A stretch of 41,426 nucleotides of DNA, taken from an uncultured bacterium. GTDB taxonomy: Bacteria > Verrucomicrobiota > Kiritimatiellia > CAIVKH01. The position numbers and the translations under genes were made by a program. Under the pieces are notes generated by a model that ran no database searches, was not told the origin of the DNA, and saw only the letters and a program-made list of their open reading frames with translations. The stretch is from NCBI GenBank assembly GCA_937958885.1, contig CALGMT010000074.1, positions 1-41,426 on the forward strand, given 5' to 3'. This document shows positions 1-8,665 of the stretch, in pieces. Position 1 is the first letter of the stretch, and the number at the start of each line of letters is the position of its first letter.

Positions 1-130
1 GCATCATAGTGTATAGTGTATGTTTGACCCCGACCGTTCTCTCAGTCGGTGGCATCATAGTGTATAGTGTATGTTTGACCCCGACCGTTTCCTTTTTTTG
101 ACCCCGACCGCCGTTTTTTGACCCCGACCG
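1..130. repeat. Direct repeats at window edge with TTTGACCCCGACCG core
   Basis: A unit of about 37 bases beginning GCATCATAGTGTATAG occurs at 1-37 and again at 52-88, a spacing of 51. Its 3' core TTTGACCCCGACCG then recurs at 97-110 and 117-130, each time preceded by a T-run. That gives four copies of the core in 130 bases. The array runs off the left edge, so its full extent is unknown. No transposase or CRISPR-associated gene is near. It may be the remnant or edge of a dispersed repeat family. Confidence 0.75.
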
Positions 131-322
131 TTTTCACGCAACTGACTACATGCCCCAGCGGGGCATCCGGGCAAACAACAACGCCAACTTCTCAAAAAAT
201 TCAGGGCATCAGGCGGGCTTGAGTGCCTCAACTTTTCGGATCTGAGGCCCAAAGTGACGAACTTGGGCTAACCGGACAGGCATGACCGCCACTATATTTT
301 TCCGTCTTCCGTTTTCCGTTGC
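131..322. other. Gene-free stretch downstream of modC
   Basis: I see no convincing gene here. Short open frames on either strand have no Shine-Dalgarno sequence and no recognisable product. The one structured element is an imperfect hairpin at 247-268 (arms GCCCAAAGT and ACTTGGGC around GACGA). It lies about 55 bases beyond the modC stop and could end the mod transcript, but no T-run follows it on either strand. Confidence 0.4.
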
Positions 323-1396
323 TCAGTAGTTCCCGGTCCGCGGAATCAGGTGCACGACCGGCGCCTTGATGATCGCTCGAACCGCAGTCCCTTCCCGTAA
401 GCCCAGCTCCTCGCAAGCCATCCGCGTCACCAGCGCAATGAGCGGAAAACCGGCGTCCAACTCCACGCCCCATAACGGACTCCCGGACCGCAGTCCGATG
501 ACGCGCGCGGGAAGCGCGTTGCGCGCGCTCATGACGGCGGGCGTGTCCCCCTGCAACATCACATCTTCGCCGCGGATGCTGACCAACACGTCGTCCGGCA
601 CATCGGCCGCCGCCACCGCGACGAGCCGAGCGGCGCCGACCTGCACGGTCGCCAGACCGTCGCGCCGATCGATGATCCGGCCAGGCTGAAGCGTCTCCAC
701 GCCCAGAAAGCGCGCGATCTCCGGAATCGACGGCCGCAGAAATACCGCCGACTTCTCACCCTGCTGCACCACGCGGCCGCCGAGCAAGACCGTGACCCGG
801 TCGGCCAAAAAATAGGCTTCGGTCAGATCGTGCGTAACAAGCAGGACCGCCAACTGTCGCGCGCGCTGCAAATCGCGCAGCATCCACCAAAGCTCGCGCC
901 GGAGGCTCTCGTTGAGCGCGCCAAAGGGCTCGTCCAACAATACAACCTGCGCGCCTCCGGCCAGCGCGCGCACAAGACCGACGCGCTGGCGCTCTCCGCC
1001 TGACAGCGTGTCGGGACGCCGATCCAGCAGCGCGCCGATTCCCGCTGCCGCTACCAGGTCGTCCACTCGCGGCTGAAATTCCGATGCGGGCGTGCGTCGC
1101 GCGCGCGCGCTGTATGCGAGATTGTCGCGCACAGTCAAATGCGGGAACAGGCCGATGTGCTGCGGGACAAAGCCGAGCCCGCGCCGCTCGATCGGCGCGC
1201 GCGTGATGTCCTTGCCCGCGAGCCGGATCTGCCCGTCGAGCGCCGGCGCCACGCCGAGCAGGGCGTGGAGCAGCGTGCTCTTGCCCGATCCGGATGGGCC
1301 GAGCACGGCATGGCACTCCCCGCGCGCGACGGAAAGCGTCACGTTCTCCAGCCGGAACGCGCCGGCGGCGGCGGAAAGCGATTCGACCTCAAGCAT
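323..1396 (-). CDS. modC: Molybdate-type ABC transporter ATP-binding protein ModC
   Basis: This is the cytoplasmic ATPase that powers import through ModB. The 357-aa protein has a Walker A motif GPSGSGKST near residue 33, the ABC signature LSGGERQRVGL near 131 and Walker B VVLLDEPFGALNE near 150. A C-terminal region of about 120 residues fits the TOBE-type ligand-binding domain usual in ModC. The start ATG overlaps the modB stop by 8 bases, so translation is probably coupled. Assignment to molybdate rather than tungstate or sulfate rests on the gene order and on the character of ModA and ModB. It is last in the operon modA-modB-modC. Confidence 0.85.
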   Translation of the reverse strand: MLEVESLSAAAGAFRLENVTLSVARGECHAVLGPSGSGKSTLLHALLGVAPALDGQIRLAGKDITRAPIERRGLGFVPQHIGLFPHLTVRDNLAYSARARRTPASEFQPRVDDLVAAAGIGALLDRRPDTLSGGERQRVGLVRALAGGAQVVLLDEPFGALNESLRRELWWMLRDLQRARQLAVLLVTHDLTEAYFLADRVTVLLGGRVVQQGEKSAVFLRPSIPEIARFLGVETLQPGRIIDRRDGLATVQVGAARLVAVAAADVPDDVLVSIRGEDVMLQGDTPAVMSARNALPARVIGLRSGSPLWGVELDAGFPLIALVTRMACEELGLREGTAVRAIIKAPVVHLIPRTGNY

Positions 1397-2165
1397 GGAC
1401 GGCCCGTCCCAATAATCGACGCGCGGCGAATAGCGCCGCGAGTCCGATGGCGACCAGCAACAGAATCAACGCCACTGTGCCCTCGATGTCCGCGCGCGCA
1501 AGACGCATAAAAATCGCGACCGGCAACGTCTCCGTGCGCATTGCCATCGTGCCGGCCACCATAATCGTCGCGCCGAATTCGCCCAGCGCCTTGGCCCATG
1601 CCAGGATGAACGCCGCGATTACACCGCGCCGCGCAAGCGGGAGAGTGACGGTGAACCACGCATAGCGGGGCGTCGCGCCGAGCGTGCGGGCGATGGTTTC
1701 CAGCTCCACGGGGACTTCATCAAACGATGTCTTCAGGAGCCGAACGGCGACCCCGAGCACGGTCACGAATTGCGCCAAAACGATGCCGGCAAAACTGAAG
1801 ACGAACCGCATCGCGTTCTCCTGAATCCACGCGCCGACGGGATTATTGAAAAAGATCAACACCATCGCGCCCAGCGCCGCCGGCGAGACCACGACCGGCA
1901 GCTCCAGGATCGTGTCCGCCAGTTCGCGCCCGCGGAAGCGATAGCGCGAGAGCGCGTAGGCGGCCGGCGCCGCTAGGAGCAGCGCCAGGACCGCGGCCGC
2001 CGTGGCGCCGAGCAGCGACAGTTTGATGGAGAATAGCGTGCGCGCCGAGAGCATGGCGTCCCGCACGGATGCGCCGTCCAGAAACCAACCGAGCGAAAGG
2101 ATCAACCCGCCGTAAAGCAGCAGCACGGCGAGCGCGCTTGCGACCGTTACGCGGTGGAGGCTCAT
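1389..2165 (-). CDS. modB: Molybdate-type ABC transporter permease ModB
   Basis: Inner-membrane permease of about 258 residues with five or six hydrophobic segments. The EAA-type loop that docks the ATPase is visible around TLGATPRYAWFTVTLPLARR, followed by the typical AWAKALGEFGATIM stretch of the ModB/CysT family. I chose the ATG at 2165, 7 bases after the modA stop. A TTG at 2183 would extend it by six residues into modA. The 3' end overlaps modC by 8 bases, which supports one co-translated operon. Confidence 0.85.
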   Translation of the reverse strand: MSLHRVTVASALAVLLLYGGLILSLGWFLDGASVRDAMLSARTLFSIKLSLLGATAAAVLALLLAAPAAYALSRYRFRGRELADTILELPVVVSPAALGAMVLIFFNNPVGAWIQENAMRFVFSFAGIVLAQFVTVLGVAVRLLKTSFDEVPVELETIARTLGATPRYAWFTVTLPLARRGVIAAFILAWAKALGEFGATIMVAGTMAMRTETLPVAIFMRLARADIEGTVALILLLVAIGLAALFAARRLLGRAVHA

Positions 2166-2172
2166 GCCGCCG

Positions 2173-3030
2173 TTACTGCGCAATCCATTCAGTTGGAACT
2201 TCGTATTCGCCGCCGATCGGCTTTTCTTCGCCGATCCACCGGAAGGCGTCCTCCGGCGTTGCGAAATACCGATGCCGCGCGAATACCGCGCGACCTTCGG
2301 GACCGGTTAGGAAGTCGATGAAGGACTGCGCGGTGGCGCGATTTTTCGAGTATGCCGAAATGGCGATCGGGATGTAGCCGATGCGCAGAATCTCGTCTTT
2401 CTTCAGCGGCACGGTTTCGATCCGCGCGGGGTCCCAGTGCTCGAACACGCGCCAGCCGATCACAGCGGCGGCCATGTTGAGCGAAATGGCGGCGGCCGTT
2501 TTCTCGCAGGACTCGGTATAGTTGATCAAGTTAGCCCGAAACGCCCGCCTTTCTTCCGGCGAAAGCCCGTGTTCGACGAGTTCCACCGCATAGGCGCCGA
2601 CACAGACTCCTTCGGGGTTGGCGATGGCCACGTTCAACCCGGGCCGCGCGAGATCGCGCAGCTCGCGGATGCCGTGAGGATTCCCCTTTCGGACATTAAT
2701 CGCGGGGACGAGATAAACAAGAATCCGCTCGGTGTCGGCGATCACATCGCCGTCTCGTTTCGCCTTCTCCATAAAATCGGATGAGCCGGGGAGGTAGATA
2801 TCTCCCTGCCGAGTCAGCTTCATTTGCGAAAGCACGTATCCGGACCCGCCGAATACGAGATCAACCCTGACCCCCGTCTTTTTTTCGTAGAGCTGCGCGG
2901 CTTCCTCTGCCGGCGGCTTGGATGCCGCGCCCGCGAACACGAGCAGCCGTTCAGCGGACGCGAACTTGGGCGCCAGCGCGCCGGCGGCGCACACCAGACC
3001 GATCATCATCCATTTCCGTTGAAGGTTCAT
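2173..3030 (-). CDS. modA: Molybdate-type ABC transporter substrate-binding protein ModA
   Basis: Periplasmic binding protein of 285 residues with a signal peptide (residues 1 to about 26, cleaved after KFASA). The mature start LLVFAGAASKPP, the following FGGSGYVLSQ and the GDIYLPGSSDFMEKA segment match the layout of the ModA/WtpA family, in which small side chains and backbone amides bind the oxyanion. An AGGAG-type ribosome-binding site lies about 10 bases before the ATG. It is first in the mod operon. The spacer upstream (3031-3154) shows no molybdenum-cofactor riboswitch or ModE site that I can recognise. The exact oxyanion (molybdate or tungstate) cannot be read from sequence. Confidence 0.82.
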   Translation of the reverse strand: MNLQRKWMMIGLVCAAGALAPKFASAERLLVFAGAASKPPAEEAAQLYEKKTGVRVDLVFGGSGYVLSQMKLTRQGDIYLPGSSDFMEKAKRDGDVIADTERILVYLVPAINVRKGNPHGIRELRDLARPGLNVAIANPEGVCVGAYAVELVEHGLSPEERRAFRANLINYTESCEKTAAAISLNMAAAVIGWRVFEHWDPARIETVPLKKDEILRIGYIPIAISAYSKNRATAQSFIDFLTGPEGRAVFARHRYFATPEDAFRWIGEEKPIGGEYEVPTEWIAQ

Positions 3031-3154
3031 TCGAATCTTTCTCCTCTATTCTGCAGCGCCCGATTCGGATGCGCTCGGGGTTTCCGGGCAAAGCGAAATC
3101 CGATTCGAGTGTCGTATCGGGTCCGGATCGACGCAAGGCGTGGTTTGCGCGCCG

Positions 3155-4960
3155 TCATGGTTTGAGCAGATGCCGCCAGGCGGCTTCGAGCTGCAGCGTC
3201 TCTTCAAAGGCCGGATCGAGTTGGAGTGCGGCATCGAGATACGCGCGCGCCATGGTCCAGCGCTGCATGCTGATGAAGCGGGCCGTGCGCGCATTGAGAT
3301 AGCGGGCGCGCTCGCGGGCATCCGCGGTCGCGCCGGCCAGCGCGCGCAAATGGTGGCGCAACGCCTGCTCGATGTCTTCTTCCTCCTCCGCCAGCAGGGC
3401 CAGCCGCGCATGCGCCTCCGGGAAGTCCGGGTTCACCGCGAGCGCACGAAGATACGCCGCGCGCGCGGCAGCTCGATCGGCGGTGCGCTCGTGCACGCGG
3501 CCGAGGTTGTACCACGCTTGCGGCAGTTGCGGTTGCCAGCGCAGGGCCTCCTCCAGGGCGCCGCGCGCTTCCGGCAGCCGCCCGCGCCGCAGCGCCACTG
3601 CGCCGAGGTTGCAAAGCGCCTCGTAATGGCGCGGATTGGCCGCGATCGCGGCGCGAAAATGCGCCTCGGCCTCCGCAAGCAGGCCGCGGTCCAAATACAG
3701 CAGGCCCAGATTGTTCTGCGCCACCCACGCGCCGGGATTCCGCTCCACCGAGTGCCGCCACAGCCGCTCGTTCGACTCGAACACGCGCGCGTGCCGCCAG
3801 GTCAACCCCGCGAAAAGCAGGACAACCGGCAACGCCGCCCATGCGGCCGCGCGCGCGGGCGCACGCGCAACACAGGCCCCCGCAAGCGCGCACGGCGCGA
3901 GCAGCGCAAGATACTGAAAATGGTCGGCGGCCTGCGCGTAGCGCATGAAATACACGTTGAAGAAGCCGAGAATCGGGAAGAGGAACAGCACGTACATCGC
4001 GCCGACGGCCAGGACGGGGCGCCCCCACCCTCTCGCGTTGATCCCGACACAGACAAACGCCGCCGCAATCGCGAACAGCGGAAGCCACGAACGCGGTTCG
4101 GCGCCGGACAAGCGCATCGGCGGATAGACGAACATCAGCGGATCGGGCCACACGAGTTTTTGAGCGTAAAACGTGACGAGCCGCCCGGCGGTCACCAGCC
4201 GATCGGCAAATGACGCCTCCCACTCGAATCCGGATGCGCCGGAATTCCAGCGCTGCTCCCAGATGGTCCAGCCGGCCATCAACAGCGAGGCCGCAAAAAA
4301 AGGCGCGGCCCAGCGCGCCCTTAAAACCGATGCCCATCCTCCGCGCCACCACAGCAACACCAGCAAGACGGGCGGCAGCATCACGACGGATGGTTTGCTC
4401 AACAGCGCGAGCAAAAACAGGCCCAACGCCATGCCGTACGCATGGCGGTCGCGCATGCGCTGTTCCGTGAGCAGTCCGCTTTTCACCAGGCGCTCGACGC
4501 TCCACAGCATCAGGAACAAGGACTGCGTGTTCTTCAGCTCCGTCACCCATGCAACGGATTCGACCGCGACGGGGTGCAACGCGAACATCAGCGCGCCGAG
4601 CCGCGCGCCCGGCACGCGGAGCGCCTGCAGCACGCGCGCGAAGAGCCACACCGACCCGATGTGCAGCGCCAACGTGAACGCGTGATAGATAAACGGATTG
4701 AGCCCCGCGACACGCCGCAACAGCCAAAAGGTTGTTGACGTCAGCGGATAATAGACCGCCCATCGCGAGGTCCAGATGTCCACCAGGCCCGAAAAAGACT
4801 GCATGCGGGGATTGGCCGCAAAGTGGACGTCGTCATCCCAAATAAATCCTGCGCGCAGCGCGGGGAAATACGCGATGACGATCACAAGCGCGAAGACCCA
4901 GACGGGCAGGCGATCCCACCACGGCGATTCCCCCTGCGATGCGTCCAGACGATCGGTCAT
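3155..4960 (-). CDS. Polytopic membrane protein with C-terminal TPR repeats
   Basis: About 601 residues. The N-terminal two thirds is a multi-pass membrane domain of the PMT/TMTC-like type, with the FIWDDDVHF motif after the first membrane span and repeated hydrophobic segments to about residue 390. The C-terminal third consists of tetratricopeptide repeats (for example VAQNNLGLLYLDRG, EALCNLGAVALRRG, AWYNLGRVHE). Such proteins are common in PVC bacteria and are thought to be glycosyltransferase-like or scaffolding membrane proteins; the substrate is unknown. I chose the ATG at 4960. A TTG at 4984 is in frame, and neither has a clear ribosome-binding site. The gene stands alone, 124 bases from modA. 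Confidence 0.75.
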   Translation of the reverse strand: MTDRLDASQGESPWWDRLPVWVFALVIVIAYFPALRAGFIWDDDVHFAANPRMQSFSGLVDIWTSRWAVYYPLTSTTFWLLRRVAGLNPFIYHAFTLALHIGSVWLFARVLQALRVPGARLGALMFALHPVAVESVAWVTELKNTQSLFLMLWSVERLVKSGLLTEQRMRDRHAYGMALGLFLLALLSKPSVVMLPPVLLVLLWWRGGWASVLRARWAAPFFAASLLMAGWTIWEQRWNSGASGFEWEASFADRLVTAGRLVTFYAQKLVWPDPLMFVYPPMRLSGAEPRSWLPLFAIAAAFVCVGINARGWGRPVLAVGAMYVLFLFPILGFFNVYFMRYAQAADHFQYLALLAPCALAGACVARAPARAAAWAALPVVLLFAGLTWRHARVFESNERLWRHSVERNPGAWVAQNNLGLLYLDRGLLAEAEAHFRAAIAANPRHYEALCNLGAVALRRGRLPEARGALEEALRWQPQLPQAWYNLGRVHERTADRAAARAAYLRALAVNPDFPEAHARLALLAEEEEDIEQALRHHLRALAGATADARERARYLNARTARFISMQRWTMARAYLDAALQLDPAFEETLQLEAAWRHLLKP

Positions 4961-5069
4961 GCGGACATCATAATCATGCCTCAACCCGCAAATCGAGCAG
5001 GACGATACCCGCGGCCCCGTCTCCCCCCAAAGCCCGCACCCTCAATCGCCGCCGGCCTCACGATCCCAA

Positions 5070-5132
5070 TCGTTCTCGCACTCGCCCTCGGTCTCGCGCT
5101 CAGTCCCGGCCTCGGCCTCGCAATCGCACCTC
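5070..5132. repeat. Degenerate hexanucleotide tract (TCGNNC)n
   Basis: About ten hexamers of the pattern TCGNNC run without interruption of phase (TCGTTC, TCGCAC, TCGCCC, TCGGTC and so on), ending just beyond the stop of the 254-aa gene. Read on the minus strand it is a GAG-rich tract. It carries no gene. It resembles in period the GGAGGN tract at 29756-29832. Confidence 0.55.
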
Positions 5133-5897
5133 TCAATCCAACGAAGCCGACCGCCACCAGATATGATATTTCTCATCCAATTCGTCCTGCGACGGGAACG
5201 GATAAAACTTAACGCCGGTCTGGTCGCCGACAAAGAATCCGCGGCGTATGGTGCGATAAAACGCGATTAATTTCGGATTGCGCTCCACGGTCTTCGCCGA
5301 CTTCTCCGCGACGGCGACTTCGTTGATGCAGTCGACGATATGCTCGGGGTTGAGATACGGGAGGTACCCGGCGAGCCGGCCATCGGATTCGCGATCCAGC
5401 AGCGAATCCGCAAACAATATGCGGGGCACATTCACCAAATTCGCCGGATCGGTGATGAACTTCGCGAATCGCGTCGGCGGCAGGAAGGAAACCACCCGCG
5501 GCGTGACCGGGCAGAGCTCCGTGTACAAGTTCGGTCCGCGCATCTCCTTCGCTGCGTCGTACGGCTTGGCATCCAATCCGAGCACGCGCCCATCTCTCGT
5601 GACCAGATAGAGCTTGCCCAAGGCCTCCATCGGGAGGCTTTCCAACACCCGGTAGATGCCCAGATACTTGCTGTGGCGCGGGCCCCCGTCCGGATGAGGC
5701 GGACAGCGTTTTTCGAGTTCGCCCGCGAGCGGCAACGTCTTGGCCGCGGCGATCGGGTCGACTTCAAAAAACATCACGTTTCCGGACGTATGCTTGCGCG
5801 TGCCCACGGCCATGTAGGCGCCGAACGCATCAGGGTCGAGGTGGGAAGCGACGAGCGCTTCAGTTTGGAAGCAAACGAAGTAGAGATGCGTTTTCAT
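5133..5897 (-). CDS. Hypothetical protein in an operon with a pyrophosphatase
   Basis: A 254-residue soluble protein with no signal peptide and no membrane segment; I do not recognise the family. It is a convincing gene: a strong AAAGGAG ribosome-binding site lies 4 bases before the ATG, it starts 10 bases after the upstream pyrophosphatase gene ends, and composition is balanced throughout. It contains two PF-rich turns near the C-terminus and a LYLVTRDGRVLGLDA stretch mid-protein that reads like a beta-hairpin. Short spacing implies co-transcription with the long pyrophosphatase. No catalytic motif can be assigned, so no function is proposed. Confidence 0.8.
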   Translation of the reverse strand: MKTHLYFVCFQTEALVASHLDPDAFGAYMAVGTRKHTSGNVMFFEVDPIAAAKTLPLAGELEKRCPPHPDGGPRHSKYLGIYRVLESLPMEALGKLYLVTRDGRVLGLDAKPYDAAKEMRGPNLYTELCPVTPRVVSFLPPTRFAKFITDPANLVNVPRILFADSLLDRESDGRLAGYLPYLNPEHIVDCINEVAVAEKSAKTVERNPKLIAFYRTIRRGFFVGDQTGVKFYPFPSQDELDEKYHIWWRSASLD

Positions 5898-5907
5898 GTC
5901 GCTCCTT

Positions 5908-8484
5908 TTATTGTCCGAGGTTGAGCCAATTCCCGATGGCGGGGGCGTATTTGACGATGAGGCCGGCGAAGACGATGCTGACCATCGTCATGAGTTTGAT
6001 GAGGATGTTCAGCGACGGGCCGCTGGTGTCCTTGAACGGATCGCCCACCGTGTCGCCCACGACCGCGGCCTTGTGGGCCATCGAGCCCTTGCCGCCGAGA
6101 TGGCCGGCCTCGATATACTTTTTCGCATTGTCCCACGCGCCGCCGGCGTTGGCCATGAAAACGGCCACCGAGAATCCGGCGCACAAACCGCCGACCAGCA
6201 GGCCGAGAATGCCGGACACGTTCAAGACCAGACCGGTCGCGACCGGCAGCGCGATCGCCAGCAACGAGGGCAATAGCATTTCGCGCTGGGCGCCCGCGGT
6301 GGAGATCGCGACGCAGCGCGCATAATCCGGGCGCTCGGTCCCTTCCATGATGCCGGGTTTCTCTCGGAACTGGCGTCGAACCTCCTGCACCATGGAGAAC
6401 GCGGCGCGGCCGACGGCTTTCATCGTCATCGCGCTGAAGACGAACACCGCGAGGACGCCGACGAACACGCCGACGAGCACCTTCGGGTTCATCAGGCTGA
6501 CATCGTAGAGCGTCATAAAATCTTTCAGCGAGGCCTTGTTTGCCGCGAGCCGATTGCCGTGGATGTCCGTAGCCTCGGCATTCTTCACGAGTTCCCCGGT
6601 CTCGTTGATGATCAGGCTGTGTTCGACCCCGTTTTCATCGCGCAGTACGACCGCCGTCGGACCCGTTCCTTCGAAGGCGCTCAGCGTGTGAAACATCTGG
6701 TCTTCGAGCTTGTTCGGCTTGGCGCCGGGCAGGAAAATCGCCCATTTCTTGTTGTAATCGGCGCCGATGCTCTTCAAGACAAACGGCTGCCCCGCCGCGG
6801 GCGCGACGTATTCCATCGCCGCTTCGCGGTGCAGGCCGATGCGCACCTCTTCGATGTAGCTGGCGAGCAGCGCCAGCGCGGTCAGCGCGGCGGAGCCGAT
6901 CGCGAAGCCCTTGCCGATCGCGGCCGTGGTGTTGCCCAGCGAATCGAGCGCGTCCGTGCGCCGGCGGACTTCCTTCGGCAACTCGCTCATCTCCGCGTTG
7001 CCCCCCGCGTTGTCGGCGATCGGACCGTAGGCGTCAGTCGCGAGGGTAAGGCCGAGCGTGGAGAGCATCCCGACCGCGGCAATGCCGACGCCGTACAGGC
7101 CGGAGAGCAAATCCTGGAACCCTTCCATCACGGCAAAGCTCAGCAGCGTGCCCACGCATACGGCGAGCACGGGGATCCAGGTGGACATCATCCCCTCCGC
7201 GATCCCGGCGATGATAACTGTCGCGGGGCCGGTCGCCGCCTGATCGGCGATGAACCGGGTCGGCTTGTAGTCGGAGGCGGTCGCCCACTCGGTCCCCTTT
7301 CCGATGACGATGCCGAGAACCACGCCGATCGTGATCGCCCAGAACACGCCGATCGGCATCGCAAGAAACTTCACGAGGAACCACGCGCCGACGAGGATCA
7401 GCACACTGGAAACATAGATGCCTCGGTTCAACGCGCCCAGCAGGGTCTTCATCGTCGCGTTCTCGCGCGTGCGGACGAGGAAGATGCCGAAGATCGAGAG
7501 GACGATCCCGATTGCGGCGAGCAGCATCGGCGCGGCCAGATACGAGAACGTCCTCGCGGCGTCCCAGCCCGCAACCGTGGCGGCGGCCACCCCGAGCGCG
7601 GCGGTGGCGAGGATCGAGCCGGCGTAGCTCTCGTACAGATCCGCGCCCATCCCCGCCACATCGCCGACATTGTCGCCGACGTTGTCCGCGATGGTCGCCG
7701 GATTGCGGGGATCGTCCTCGGGAATACCCGCCTCGACTTTGCCCACGAGGTCCGCGCCGACATCGGCGGCCTTCGTGTAGATGCCGCCGCCCACGCGCGC
7801 GAAAAGCGCTTGCGTCGAGGCGCCCATTCCGAAGCACAACATCACGACAGTGATCGTCTCGAGATTCATCGGATGCCCGCCGAACAGCGCATGGTGGAAT
7901 TTATAGAGGTAGACGAACCACGCGGTGATATCGATCAGCGCGAGGCCGACAACGGTCAGCCCCATCACTGCGCCGGCACGGAACGCGATGGTCAACCCGC
8001 GATTCAGCGACTCGCTCGCCCCCTGCGCCGTGCGCGAAGAGGCCATCGTCGCGGTTTTCATACCGATGAATCCCGCGAGGCCCGAGAACAAGCCGCCGGT
8101 CAGAAACGCGAACGGGACCAGCCGATGCTGCACGCCCAGCACGAACGCCATGTAGGTCAGCAGGGCCATCAGACCGAGAAAAACCAGTCCGACGACTTTA
8201 TACTGGCGGCGCAGATAGGCATAGGCGCCCTCGCGCACGTAGCCCGCGATCTCCTGCATGCGCGCATTTCCGGGATTCGCCGCCGCGATACTGCGGAAGA
8301 ACCAAAAGGCCATGACCAGCGCCAGCACCCCTGCAGCGGGAGCGGCCCACCACCAGGCCGGCAGCATGCGCATCGCATCGAGCTCGGAAGCGGACGCGGA
8401 CACTGCCGCCATCTGCATACAGAGCCCCGCAAGCAACGGGAACCCGATTTGTTTCGACCGTGAGCGAACTCTCGACCTCATCAT
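5908..8484 (-). CDS. hppA: Membrane-bound K+-dependent ion-pumping pyrophosphatase (long form)
   Basis: Hydrolyses PPi at the cytoplasmic face and pumps Na+ and/or H+ out. About 858 residues with about 16 membrane spans. The hallmark acidic motifs are present: [32 protein letters not shown] and [21 protein letters not shown] carries Ala where K+-independent enzymes have Lys, which indicates the K+-dependent class; with the ESYAGS motif this suggests Na+ pumping (inference). It is longer than usual because of an extra N-terminal hydrophobic segment and an insert of about 105 residues (about 545-662) after the GNTTAA helix. The ATG at 8484 is preferred over a GTG at 8514 because AAGGA lies 10 bases before it. 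Confidence 0.93.
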   Translation of the reverse strand: MMRSRVRSRSKQIGFPLLAGLCMQMAAVSASASELDAMRMLPAWWWAAPAAGVLALVMAFWFFRSIAAANPGNARMQEIAGYVREGAYAYLRRQYKVVGLVFLGLMALLTYMAFVLGVQHRLVPFAFLTGGLFSGLAGFIGMKTATMASSRTAQGASESLNRGLTIAFRAGAVMGLTVVGLALIDITAWFVYLYKFHHALFGGHPMNLETITVVMLCFGMGASTQALFARVGGGIYTKAADVGADLVGKVEAGIPEDDPRNPATIADNVGDNVGDVAGMGADLYESYAGSILATAALGVAAATVAGWDAARTFSYLAAPMLLAAIGIVLSIFGIFLVRTRENATMKTLLGALNRGIYVSSVLILVGAWFLVKFLAMPIGVFWAITIGVVLGIVIGKGTEWATASDYKPTRFIADQAATGPATVIIAGIAEGMMSTWIPVLAVCVGTLLSFAVMEGFQDLLSGLYGVGIAAVGMLSTLGLTLATDAYGPIADNAGGNAEMSELPKEVRRRTDALDSLGNTTAAIGKGFAIGSAALTALALLASYIEEVRIGLHREAAMEYVAPAAGQPFVLKSIGADYNKKWAIFLPGAKPNKLEDQMFHTLSAFEGTGPTAVVLRDENGVEHSLIINETGELVKNAEATDIHGNRLAANKASLKDFMTLYDVSLMNPKVLVGVFVGVLAVFVFSAMTMKAVGRAAFSMVQEVRRQFREKPGIMEGTERPDYARCVAISTAGAQREMLLPSLLAIALPVATGLVLNVSGILGLLVGGLCAGFSVAVFMANAGGAWDNAKKYIEAGHLGGKGSMAHKAAVVGDTVGDPFKDTSGPSLNILIKLMTMVSIVFAGLIVKYAPAIGNWLNLGQ

Positions 8485-8502
8485 GGCATCACCATCCTTG
8501 TG

Positions 8503-8520
8503 AACCGGACACATCCGGTT
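8503..8520. promoter_or_regulatory. Hairpin in the leader of the long pyrophosphatase gene
   Basis: A perfect 7-bp inverted repeat (AACCGGA, loop CACA, TCCGGTT) lies directly upstream of the ribosome-binding site of the gene starting at 8484. It could be an RNA hairpin affecting translation or a DNA operator. Nothing else in the leader matches a riboswitch I know. Confidence 0.4.
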
Positions 8521-8583
8521 GAATCGGCAATGATTAATGAAATCTTAACGGGTCAAGTAAACGCAGAATACGACCGTCGAATC

Positions 8584-8603
8584 AAAATCGGGGAATCCCC
8601 GAT
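8584..8603 (-). terminator. Putative intrinsic terminator between the two pyrophosphatase genes
   Basis: The 17-base palindrome ATCGGGGAATCCCCGAT (8587-8603) is followed on the minus strand by TTTTG. This would end transcripts from the 681-aa pyrophosphatase gene before the long form begins. The T-run is only four bases, so strength is uncertain. Confidence 0.45.
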
Positions 8604-8665
8604 ATCGGGCGCTGGGATATTCCTGATCCGTTCGCGATCGAACCTGCCATCCCGCCCCAACGGTC

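Noticed and set aside
1-130. CRISPR array at the left edge
   Set aside because: Spacers are too short and irregular, the repeat is not palindromic, and no cas gene is present.
247-268. Integron attC-like site or strong terminator
   Set aside because: The hairpin has a bulge, no RYYYAAC/GTTRRRY core pair and no T-run, so neither identity is supported.
3031-3154. Molybdenum-cofactor riboswitch or ModE box before modA
   Set aside because: I could not find the conserved riboswitch helices or a clear ModE-type palindrome; only a ribosome-binding site is visible.
6559-8463. Long plus-strand open frame of 634 codons antisense to the long pyrophosphatase gene
   Set aside because: It mirrors the coding strand's composition, has no ribosome-binding site or recognisable domain, and is rich in Arg, His, Asp and Gly as GC-rich shadow frames are. 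The minus-strand gene has all family motifs.
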